A stretch of 22,674 nucleotides of DNA from JADGGV01 sp035715725 (GTDB lineage Bacteria > Gemmatimonadota > Gemmatimonadetes > Longimicrobiales > RSA9), in the NCBI GenBank assembly GCA_035715725.1, contig DASTKT010000064.1, positions 1-22,674 on the forward strand, in the 5' to 3' direction. The notes beneath the pieces were generated by a model. That model searched no databases and had not been told where the DNA came from. It saw only the letters and a program-made list of their open reading frames with translations. Every line of letters begins with the position of its first letter. Positions within the stretch are counted from its first letter, which is position 1. Shown here one piece after another: positions 1 through 6,451 of this stretch. The translations under genes were made by a program, and so were the position numbers.

Positions 1-562
1 GTCGCCTGGGACAGCATCCGCGGCGGGCCGCTCGCGGGCGCGACGGTCTACCTGTCGGGGACGAGCCACCGGGCGACGACGGGCGCGGACGGGCGGTTCC
101 GGATCGAGGGCGTGGCGCCCGGGAGCTACACGCTCGGGCTCACGGGCGGCGCGGCGGACTCGCTACCGGCGTACCTGCCGGGGCCGGTCGTCGAGGTGGC
201 GGCGGGGCGCGAGGCGGCCGCGGAGCTGGCGCTGCCGTCGGCCGGCGCGGTCGTGGCCGCCGCCTGCGGGGCGGACACGGCGGGCGAGGCGGGCGCCGGC
301 GGGGCGCGCGGGGCCGGTGCGGGTCGCGATCACGTGGACGACGCACAGCCGGCTGGGCAACGATACGCACGTCCTGGCCGGGAGCGTGGGCGAGGATGGG
401 CGGTACCGGGCGTGCGGCGTGCCGGTGGGCGTCGCGCTCGGGGTGCGCACGCTGCGGGAGCGCGCGTCGGGGTCCGTTGCGAAGAGCCCGGTCGTGCACG
501 TGCGGCTGCCGGCGAGCGGGATCCGGCGGCTGGACCTGGAGGCGCCGGGCGGCGGGCCGTGA
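1..562 (+). CDS. Carboxypeptidase-regulatory-like domain protein, 3' end only, with apparent frameshift
   Basis: The reading frame is open from base 1, so the start lies outside the window. In frame 1 the first 50 codons read as a carboxypeptidase-regulatory-like beta-sandwich (GGPLAGATVYLSG, then TTGADGRFRIEGVAPGSYTL). After about base 285 that frame turns into arginine/glycine/alanine-rich nonsense, while frame 2 picks up a second copy of the same fold (VRVAITWTTHSRLGNDTHV, GSVGEDGRYRACGVP) and ends at the TGA at 560-562. The two halves are best explained by one gene shifted between about 280 and 312, in a run of G and C. Proteins with such repeats are usually exported and sit at or in the outer membrane, often before a TonB-dependent barrel; none is visible here. 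The shift could be a real mutation or an assembly error. Confidence 0.6.
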   Translation, partial: SPGTASAAGRSRARRSTCRGRATGRRRARTGGSGSRAWRPGATRSGSRAARRTRYRRTCRGRSSRWRRGARRPRSWRCRRPARSWPPPAGRTRRARRAPAGRAGPVRVAITWTTHSRLGNDTHVLAGSVGEDGRYRACGVPVGVALGVRTLRERASGSVAKSPVVHVRLPASGIRRLDLEAPGGGP

Positions 563-579
563 AGCCAGGGCGCGGCGGC

Positions 580-1299
580 TCAGCGCGTGGGGCGCGAGCG
601 CGGCCGCTCGTTCGACCCGCCGAGGCGGGTGAGCTGGCGCAGTCCGGTGCCGTCCGGCTTCACGGTATCCGGGGCGGCTTCGGTGCGGGGTCGCCACGGC
701 TCGTGCTCGTGCGCGAGCCAGACCAGCTCGGGGTCGAGCGCGCGCACGCGCAGTTGGCCCTCGGTGTGCGGCTCGTCGAGCTCGCCGAACCAGACCGCCA
801 CGTCGCCGCCAACGACGACCGGGCGCCCGCCCGTCTCGACGACGACGACCTGCATGCCGCGGGTGTGGCCCGGCGCCGGGACGAGCCGGAGCCCGGGAAG
901 CAGCTCGAGCTCGCCGTCGACCGGCTCGTACCGCACACCGGGCGCCTCGACCCACTCGCGAATGGTGTAGTCGTCCTCGCTGCGCGCGTCGTCGAGCTCC
1001 CGGCGCTGGACGTAGATCGGCCTGCCGGCGAAGAGGTGGTTGCCGCCGCAGTGGTCGAAGTGCAGGTGCGTGTTGACGACGATGTCGATGCCGGCGAGGT
1101 CGAAGTTCTGCTCGCTCAGTGGATGGAGGCGGGGATCGAGGTCGGCCACCGCCGGGTGCAGCTCCGTCATGCCGGTGTCGACCAGCACGCGCGCAGCGGG
1201 ATGCTCGATGACGTGCACGTAGACCGGCATCCGCTCGCCCTCGGCGAGCAGGTCGGCAACGCGGATCGGCGTGACGGTGATCGAGGCGGCAGCGGTCAT
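580..1299 (-). CDS. Metallo-beta-lactamase-fold hydrolase, N-acyl homoserine lactonase-like
   Basis: A 239-residue cytosolic protein of the metallo-beta-lactamase fold. The metal-binding signature THLHFDHCGG gives H78, H80, D82 and H83. The other ligands are visible as H145 (PAPGHTRG), D166 (VVGGDVAVW) and H197 (LAHEHEPW). Spacing and the NTHLHFDHCGGN context are those of the AiiA/AttM group, which opens the lactone ring of acyl homoserine lactones using two zinc ions. Related enzymes act on other lactones or esters, so the substrate is inferred. The start ATG (1297-1299) overlaps the stop of the upstream AHSA1 gene in an ATGA, so it is the third gene of an ArsR-led operon. The last 30 residues are arginine-rich and not conserved. 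Its 3' end faces the fragment at 1-562 with only 17 bases between. Confidence 0.85.
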   Translation of the reverse strand: MTAAASITVTPIRVADLLAEGERMPVYVHVIEHPAARVLVDTGMTELHPAVADLDPRLHPLSEQNFDLAGIDIVVNTHLHFDHCGGNHLFAGRPIYVQRRELDDARSEDDYTIREWVEAPGVRYEPVDGELELLPGLRLVPAPGHTRGMQVVVVETGGRPVVVGGDVAVWFGELDEPHTEGQLRVRALDPELVWLAHEHEPWRPRTEAAPDTVKPDGTGLRQLTRLGGSNERPRSRPTR

Positions 1300-1796
1300 T
1301 CTGCTCCCGCCTTCATCGCGATCACGTGCTCCACGAACTGGTCGAGGGCGATCTCGGTCCCCTGCTGCCAGCCCGACACCTTGTTTTTCTCGAGGTCGGA
1401 TTCATCCCGGTGCAGCGCCGTGAAGACGTAGCGGGTGCCGGCTCCCACGCTTTCCATCGTCATGATGGCGGTGATCGGAACGTCGTCGAAGACCGCCGGA
1501 CGATAGCCGGGGAACAACATGGAGGTCCAGACGAGTCGCTCCATCGGACTCACCTCCAGGAAACAGCCGAGGTTGGGAACCTCCTGACCGTCCGCCGTCG
1601 CGATGTCGATGCTGAAGATGCCGCCCGGTCGGACGTCCATCTCGGCTCGCGACACACGCCCCCAGGGCCTGGGCATGTACCACTCCTTGAGATGCTCCGG
1701 TTTTGTCAGCGCTTCCCAGACGAGATGCCTGGGAGCGTCGATGAACCGCTCGAGAACCAGATCGAGCTTCGGATCGATCGCGAAGCCTGCGCTCAT
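1296..1796 (-). CDS. AHSA1/SRPBCC domain protein
   Basis: A 166-residue protein of the START-like SRPBCC fold, Aha1 C-terminal (AHSA1) type. The diagnostic N-terminal pattern is present (ERFIDAPRHLVWEALTKPEHLKEWY, residues about 15-39), followed by DVRPGGIFSI and, near the C-terminus, SGWQQGTEIALDQFVEHV. The fold makes a hydrophobic pocket, but most bacterial members have no known ligand. I chose the ATG at 1794-1796 because it overlaps the ArsR stop in an ATGA and the family homology starts a few residues later; an upstream in-frame start exists but lies inside the ArsR gene. ArsR-AHSA1 pairs are common in bacteria, and a joint role in sensing or handling a small hydrophobic molecule is inferred. 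Confidence 0.85.
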   Translation of the reverse strand: MSAGFAIDPKLDLVLERFIDAPRHLVWEALTKPEHLKEWYMPRPWGRVSRAEMDVRPGGIFSIDIATADGQEVPNLGCFLEVSPMERLVWTSMLFPGYRPAVFDDVPITAIMTMESVGAGTRYVFTALHRDESDLEKNKVSGWQQGTEIALDQFVEHVIAMKAGAE

Positions 1797-2134
1797 GAGT
1801 CGGATCCCCTTTCCTTTAGTTGTTTGACGTACGCGTCGAACCGGTCCAGTCGGGCTTCCCACAACCGACGCTGCTCGCTCAGCCAGTCCTCCGCCACTTT
1901 GAACCGTTCGGGCACGATCTCGTACGTCCGCACCCGCCCCCGCTTCCTCGACTTCACCAATCGGCTCCGTTCGAGCACCGCCAGGTGCTCCACGAACGAG
2001 GGGAGCTTCATGTCGAACGGTGCTGCCAGCTCGCTGACCGTGGCCGGTCCGACCGACAGCTGCTCCAGGACCCTCCGCCGAGTCGAGTTGGACAAGGCAT
2101 GAAAAACGTCGTCAGCGACCGCGGATCGAACCAT
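1793..2134 (-). CDS. ArsR-family winged-helix repressor
   Basis: A 113-residue winged-helix regulator. FHALSNSTRRRVLEQLSVGPATVSELAAPF (from about residue 11) is the typical ArsR start of the DNA-binding domain, with the recognition helix around PSFVEHLAVLERSRLV and the wing at KSRKRGRVRTYEI. The ELCVCDL-type metal site of ArsR/SmtB is absent and there are no cysteines, so this is a non-metal member of the kind found beside AHSA1 genes. I start it at the ATG at 2132-2134, because the family normally begins a few residues before VFHALS; an upstream start adds 21 unconserved residues and would run past the promoter. It heads the operon and probably represses it through the palindrome at 2196-2215. 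Confidence 0.88.
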   Translation of the reverse strand: MVRSAVADDVFHALSNSTRRRVLEQLSVGPATVSELAAPFDMKLPSFVEHLAVLERSRLVKSRKRGRVRTYEIVPERFKVAEDWLSEQRRLWEARLDRFDAYVKQLKERGSDS

Positions 2135-2177
2135 TGCAGCACCCGTCCATCGGTTGGGCTCCCTGATCGGACGAGGG

Positions 2178-2206
2178 AATCTAGGCACCCAAAACACTTA
2201 GGTCAA
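2178..2206 (-). promoter_or_regulatory. Promoter of the ArsR-AHSA1-lactonase operon
   Basis: Read on the minus strand there is a -35 box TTGACC (2206-2201), exactly 17 bases of spacer, and a -10 box TAGATT (2183-2178). The ArsR start codon follows about 43 bases downstream of the -10 box. This AT-rich stretch stands out in a very GC-rich region. The -35 box sits inside the palindrome at 2196-2215. Confidence 0.7.
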
Positions 2207-2215
2207 TACCTAAGT
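2196..2215. promoter_or_regulatory. ArsR operator palindrome
   Basis: A perfect inverted repeat, ACTTAGGT - CAAT - ACCTAAGT, with 8-bp arms and a 4-bp spacer. It covers the -35 box of the operon promoter, the usual place for an autorepressing ArsR-type dimer to block RNA polymerase. Binding by the neighbouring ArsR protein is inferred from position and symmetry. Confidence 0.7.
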
Positions 2216-2758
2216 ATCGTGGCTCGGATCGCCAGGCGATCGAGGCCGTGCGAGAAATCGAGTCCACACGGCTCATTGCCCGCTTCGGACGGTCTGGCGC
2301 GCTGCTGGCCGCCGTGAAGGAGGAGCCCGAAAGGGCGAAGGCCGCCGTACGAATTTCAGACTGCTGCGACAGATCTCGGAGAACGCGACGAACTGGCCGT
2401 CGGGCGACCAGGCCGGGGGTATGATGGCGCCGGCAAGGAAGCACCTGGGGTGCAATGGCGTGCCCGGCCGGGCTGCGAGGCCGGCGGTCCGGCGCCACCG
2501 GAGCGCGCACGGCCTCTCCCACCTAAGACGGCGGCTCCGCCGACCGAGCGCTCGTACGCCGGCCTCCGACGACCGGCCGCGTGACGCGCCGGCCGCACGC
2601 GAAGCGAACGGAATCTCGCCACGCTCGGACGGACCGATCCTTCGCGCGGACGGCGGTTGCATGCGGGCGGACCGGTCGCTGGATCTCGGGCGTGGGCGGG
2701 GTCGTGGAAATAGCGGTCGCCTCCCGGCTCGTCGCCGCCGCGGTGGAGGGCCGCTGAC
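2216..2758. other. Region without an intact gene; possible gene relics
   Basis: I see no convincing gene in these 540 bases, and every open frame is arginine/proline-rich. Two short islands look like decayed coding sequence. On the plus strand, 2218-2292 reads QAIEAVREIESTRLIARF, which resembles the start of a DUF6596/ECF42-type sigma factor. On the minus strand, about 2357-2431 reads PPAWSPDGQFVAFSE, a typical TolB/PD40 beta-propeller strand. Neither has a start, a plausible end or flanking homology. Confidence 0.35.
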
Positions 2759-3127
2759 ATGGCGAAAGCCGCGGGGGATAGCCGATCGCGTGTCGTGACC
2801 GGAGTCGGGCTGGGCGTGCTCGGCGCCGCGCGCCTCTCGCTCCTCCTCCTCGCCTGCTGCCCGCGCCAGCGCGTGGTCATCGGCCCGGCCCACCGGCTGC
2901 CGAGGCCCGAGGACATCGTGCTCCCCGTCCCGAGGGAGGTCTACGACGTCTCGGACACGATCACCGAGGCGGGGATGCGGAACGTCCTCTTCCACGTGGA
3001 CGACGACATCCGTCTCGGCATCCGCCGCCTGCTTCCGGGGCGGCACGAATCGCTTCGGCAAGCTCTACATCTCCGCATCAACCGCGAACTCCGTCTTGAC
3101 AGGCCCATCGGCAGAAGCCATAGGTAG
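2759..3127 (+). CDS. Small membrane-anchored protein of unknown function, probably truncated
   Basis: A 122-residue frame starting at an ATG with a GGAGGG ribosome-binding site about 9 bases upstream. Residues about 15-32 (GVGLGVLGAARLSLLLLACC) form one hydrophobic segment ending in two cysteines, so it may be a membrane anchor or lipoprotein signal. Then come DIVLPVPREVYDVSDTITEAGMRNVLFHVDDDIRLGIRRL (written here only to mark residues about 50-90), which I associate from memory with a larger unnamed family in which GMRNV-F-hydrophobic-D is conserved and the protein continues for well over 100 residues. Here the remaining 30 residues look random and the frame stops 3 bases before padR, so the 3' end seems to have been lost. 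The family assignment is tentative. Confidence 0.45.
   Translation: MAKAAGDSRSRVVTGVGLGVLGAARLSLLLLACCPRQRVVIGPAHRLPRPEDIVLPVPREVYDVSDTITEAGMRNVLFHVDDDIRLGIRRLLPGRHESLRQALHLRINRELRLDRPIGRSHR
3096..3126 (+). promoter_or_regulatory. Probable leaderless promoter of the PadR-permease operon
   Basis: A perfect -35 box TTGACA (3096-3101) is followed after 18 bases by ATAGGT (3120-3125), or after 19 by TAGGTA (3121-3126). The PadR ATG is at 3131, only 5 bases after the first of these, so transcription would start at or next to the A of the start codon. No Shine-Dalgarno sequence precedes that ATG. Both points suggest a leaderless mRNA. Confidence 0.6.
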
Positions 3128-3135
3128 TCTATGGC
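3117..3135. promoter_or_regulatory. Palindromic operator overlapping the PadR start codon
   Basis: A perfect inverted repeat GCCATAG - GTAGT - CTATGGC with 7-bp arms and a 5-bp spacer. It spans the -10 region, the inferred transcription start and the ATG of padR. PadR proteins are dimeric and commonly repress their own promoters, so this is the natural candidate operator; that is inferred from position. Confidence 0.55.
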
Positions 3136-3466
3136 CTCTCGCAAACGCGACCTGCTGCCCGGCACCCTGGACATGCTGATCCTCAAGACGCTCAGCGTGT
3201 CTCCGATGCACGGCTACGGCATCGCCCAGCACATCAAACGGCTCTCGCGCGATGTGCTCCAGGTGGAGGAGGGCTCGCTCTACCCGGCCCTCCAGCGCTT
3301 GCGCCAGCGCGGCTGGCTCAAGGCCGAATGGGGACAGACGCCGAAGAACCAGCGGGCGCGCTACTACACCATTACCGCAAAGGGGCGTGAGCAGCTCGGC
3401 GAGGAGGAGGCGGGGTTTGGCGAGCTGGTCACGGCCATTCAGCGCGTATTGCGAGGCGCAACGTGA
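3131..3466 (+). CDS. PadR-family transcriptional regulator
   Basis: A 111-residue winged-helix protein of the PadR family, short form. It starts RDLLPGTLDMLILKTLS and carries the family landmarks HGYGIAQHI (residues about 27-35), VEEGSLYPALQRLRQRGWL (about 46-64) and RARYYTITAKGREQL (about 77-91). PadR proteins repress stress-responsive and transporter genes and release DNA on binding small molecules. The stop codon overlaps the GTG start of the permease gene in a GTGA, so the two are one operon. PadR followed by a MacB/FtsX-type permease is a very common pair in Acidobacteriota and Gemmatimonadota. Confidence 0.92.
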   Translation: MASRKRDLLPGTLDMLILKTLSVSPMHGYGIAQHIKRLSRDVLQVEEGSLYPALQRLRQRGWLKAEWGQTPKNQRARYYTITAKGREQLGEEEAGFGELVTAIQRVLRGAT

Positions 3467-6192
3467 ATCTGACCGAAGCATGGAACCGCGTGCGCGACCG
3501 TCTGCGTCGCGATCGGCTCGCGTCCGAGCTCGATGAGGAGCTGCGCTTCCACCGGGCGATGCTGGAGCGTGACGAGAGGGAGGGCGGCGCTTCGGCGGAG
3601 GAGGCGCAGCGGCTGGCGAGGGTCGCGTTCGGCAGCGCCACGTATCACAAGGAGCGCGCCCGTGACCTGTGGAGCCTGGGCTGGGTTGACGACGTGCTGC
3701 AGGACGTTCGCTACGCAGGTCGCGGTCTGCGCGCCAGGCCCGGCTTCACCCTCGCGGTCGTGCTGACGCTGGCCCTCGGCATCGGCGCCAACGCGGCGAT
3801 CTTCTCGATCGTCGACCGGCTGCTCTTCCGGCCGCCGCCGATGCTCGCTCACCCGGCGCTGACCCACCGCATCTACGTTGCGCAGAGCGATCGAGGCCGG
3901 GAGGGTGTATGGCCCGGCATCTCGTACGCGCGCTGCCTGGATTTCACGCGTTGGACAACGTCCTTCGCGCGCACCGCGGAGTTCAGCTGGGCGAAGCTCG
4001 CCGTCGGCGTGGGCGACGACGCGCGCGAGATGCCGGTGGCCGCCGTGAGCGCGAGTTTCTTCGGTTTCTTCGACGCGCCCCCCGCTCTCGGCCGCTATTT
4101 CACGACGCGCGAGGACACGGTACCGAGTGGAACGCCCGTCGTCGTGCTCAGCCACGCCTTGTGGGAGGTTCGCTTCGGCGGACGGACGGACGCCCTCGGC
4201 GCCACGGTCCAGATCGGGCCCACCATGTACACGGTGATCGGGGTCGCGCCGGCCGGCTTCGCGGGTCTGTGGCCGACGCAACCGCCCGCCGCCTACATCC
4301 CCATCACCTCGTATGCGGCGACCTCGGGTTTCCGCAGCAGCCCCGGCGACGGCTGGTGGCAGACGTACCACTGGAACTTCGCGCAGATGCTTGCCGAGCG
4401 GAGGCCGGGGGTGACCGTCGCCCAGGCACACGCTGATCTCACCAACGCGTACCGGCGGAGCTACGCGGCGCAGCGGGCCATGAGCCCGGACGTGGCTCCG
4501 ATCGAGGTCGCGCGCCCACGCGCGATCGTCGCATCGGTCCTCGCCGAGCGTGGGCCGAACGAGACCCGCGTCGGGAAGGTGGCCAGGCTGGTCGCCGCGA
4601 TGGCGGTCGTGGTCCTGCTCATCGCCTGCGCCAACGTCGCCAATCTGCTCCTCGCGGGCGCGCTGCGCCGGCGCCGTGAGATCGCGGTTCGTCTGGCGTT
4701 GGGCGTGAGCCGGGCGCGTCTCTTCTCGCAACTGCTCAGCGAGAGCCTGCTGTTCGCGCTCCTCGGCGGCGCGGCGGGGGTGGTCGTGGCGCAGTGGAGT
4801 GGCGGGTTGCTCCGCTCGTTGTTCCTGCCGGAGGACGCGACGACGACCGTGCTCGGCGATCCGCGCACTCTCACCTTCGCGGGAGCCGCGGCACTGATCG
4901 CGGCGCTGCTCACCGGGCTCGCGCCGGTGTGGCAGAGCCGGCGCGCGGATCTCACGCAGGACCTCAAGGCGGGCGCGCGCGAGGGCACGTATCATCGCTC
5001 GCGCACGCGTGCCGTGCTGCTCATCGTGCAGGGCGCGTTCTCGGTGGTGCTGCTCGTGGCCGCCGGCCTCTTCGTGCGCAGCCTGCAGCACGTGCGCGAG
5101 CTGCGCCTTGGCTACGACGTGGACCCCGTGCTCGTCGTGGAGCTCAACATGCGCGGCGTGAAGCTCGACGGCGCGCATGCGGTCGCCCTGCGTCAGCGAC
5201 TCCTCGAGCGGGCGCAGGACCTGCCGGGCGTCCAGCACGCGGCACTCCACACGAGTATCCCGTTCTGGCGCACGCTCGGGCGCGAAGGTCTTGGCGTCGA
5301 CCTGCGCGTCGCCGGGATCGACTCCGTGGACCTGCTGGGTGAGTTCTACCTCGACGCCGTGACCCCCGACTACTTCGCGACGATGGGCACGCGCATCCTT
5401 CGCGGCCGCGGCATCGGCGAGCAAGACGTGGCCGGCGCACCCGCCGCCATGGTCGTGAGCGAGGCGATGGCGAAGGTGCTCTGGTCGGGGAAGGATCCGA
5501 TCGGCCAGTGCGTGCGCGTCATCGAGTACGGAACAACCGGTAAGGAGCCGCCCTGCACGTACGTCGTGGGCGTCGCCGAGGACATCAAGAGCCAGAGTCT
5601 GAGCGACGACGAGGGCTTCTACTATTACCTTTCCTCGGCGCAGTTCCATCCGCAGCAGACCGGCCTGTTCGTGCGAACGCACGGCGACGCGGCGGGGCAG
5701 GCGGAGGCGATCCGCCGAGCCCTGCAGCCGCTGATGCCCGGCGCCTCGTACATCACGGTGACGCCGTTCGCCGATGTCATCGGCGGCACGATGCGCTCGT
5801 GGAAGCTCGGCGCCACGGTGTTCGGCGCATTTGGCGCGCTCGCGCTGCTGCTGGCGGCCATCGGGCTATACAGTGTGATCGCGTACAATGTCGTCCAGCG
5901 GGCGCACGAGCTGGGGGTCCGGATCGCGCTGGGTGCGCAGGTCGGCGACGTGCTCGGGCTCGTGGTCGGCCAGGGAGTGCGACTCGGCCTCGTCGGAGTC
6001 GTGATCGGCGGGACGATCGCGTTCTCGGCCGCGCGGTGGCTGAAGCCTCTGCTCTTCCAGGAGTCGGCGCGCGACCCCGCGGTGTACGCGCTCGTCGCCG
6101 CGGTGCTGCTCGCGGTGGCGGTCGTGGCGAGCTACGTGCCAGCGCGTCGGGCGGCGCGCGTCGATCCGAATGTTGCGCTCCGTGCCGAGTGA
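3463..6192 (+). CDS. ABC transporter permease, duplicated MacB/FtsX (ADOP) type
   Basis: A 909-residue inner-membrane protein of the 'acidobacterial duplicated orphan permease' type. A charged N-terminal prefix (about 1-75, with DEELRFHRAMLERDE) comes before the first membrane helix at about 95-117 (PGFTLAVVLTLALGIGANAAIFSIVD). A MacB-like periplasmic domain follows to about 360. The first FtsX membrane unit is at about 370-490 (VVLLIACANVANLLLAG, RRREIAVRLALGVSRARL). The unit then repeats: helix at about 515-535, second periplasmic domain, and C-terminal FtsX unit from about 775 (ERIALG-type loop ELGVRIALGAQ; end PARRAARVDPNVALRAE). No ATPase gene is adjacent, as is usual for this group. The GTG start overlaps the padR stop. 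Substrate unknown; MacB relatives act in efflux or in mechanotransmission to the outer membrane. Confidence 0.93.
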   Translation: MNLTEAWNRVRDRLRRDRLASELDEELRFHRAMLERDEREGGASAEEAQRLARVAFGSATYHKERARDLWSLGWVDDVLQDVRYAGRGLRARPGFTLAVVLTLALGIGANAAIFSIVDRLLFRPPPMLAHPALTHRIYVAQSDRGREGVWPGISYARCLDFTRWTTSFARTAEFSWAKLAVGVGDDAREMPVAAVSASFFGFFDAPPALGRYFTTREDTVPSGTPVVVLSHALWEVRFGGRTDALGATVQIGPTMYTVIGVAPAGFAGLWPTQPPAAYIPITSYAATSGFRSSPGDGWWQTYHWNFAQMLAERRPGVTVAQAHADLTNAYRRSYAAQRAMSPDVAPIEVARPRAIVASVLAERGPNETRVGKVARLVAAMAVVVLLIACANVANLLLAGALRRRREIAVRLALGVSRARLFSQLLSESLLFALLGGAAGVVVAQWSGGLLRSLFLPEDATTTVLGDPRTLTFAGAAALIAALLTGLAPVWQSRRADLTQDLKAGAREGTYHRSRTRAVLLIVQGAFSVVLLVAAGLFVRSLQHVRELRLGYDVDPVLVVELNMRGVKLDGAHAVALRQRLLERAQDLPGVQHAALHTSIPFWRTLGREGLGVDLRVAGIDSVDLLGEFYLDAVTPDYFATMGTRILRGRGIGEQDVAGAPAAMVVSEAMAKVLWSGKDPIGQCVRVIEYGTTGKEPPCTYVVGVAEDIKSQSLSDDEGFYYYLSSAQFHPQQTGLFVRTHGDAAGQAEAIRRALQPLMPGASYITVTPFADVIGGTMRSWKLGATVFGAFGALALLLAAIGLYSVIAYNVVQRAHELGVRIALGAQVGDVLGLVVGQGVRLGLVGVVIGGTIAFSAARWLKPLLFQESARDPAVYALVAAVLLAVAVVASYVPARRAARVDPNVALRAE

Positions 6193-6451
6193 GAGCCGTG
6201 AAGCCGCGCCGCTCAGGCCGGTGGCCGCGAGCTCGTCACGCAGCGGAACTTCCTGAACGCGCGCTGACGCGGCGATCTCGTACGCCGCCAGCCAGACGCT
6301 CGGGCTCACGGGCGGCGCGGGAGCCGGGCTGCAGGACTGGAGAATGGCTCGGTAGCGATCCACGGCCACGATCGCTCGTACGATTGCGTCCGCTGCTTCT
6401 CGAGGCATGTCCCGGACCGGCCGGATCGTCTTCGCCTCGGGGAAGCGCACC
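6193..6451 (-). other. Gap between convergent genes; possible truncated small gene on the minus strand
   Basis: Between the permease and TPR genes the minus strand has a frame starting at a GTG at 6450, one base after the TPR stop. Its first 80 residues are fairly protein-like (RFPEAKTIRPVRDM, AADAIVRAIVAVDRYRAIL, PSVWLAAYEIAASARV). The frame then has no stop and runs into the antisense of the permease until 5866, where it becomes arginine-rich. Third-position GC is lower than in the neighbours. It may be a gene that lost its 3' end, or chance. I do not recognise it. Confidence 0.25.

Noticed and set aside
3439..5682. A 747-codon open frame on the minus strand opposite the permease
   Set aside because: It is histidine/arginine/alanine-rich without any fold signature and is the shadow of the strongly GC-biased permease gene.
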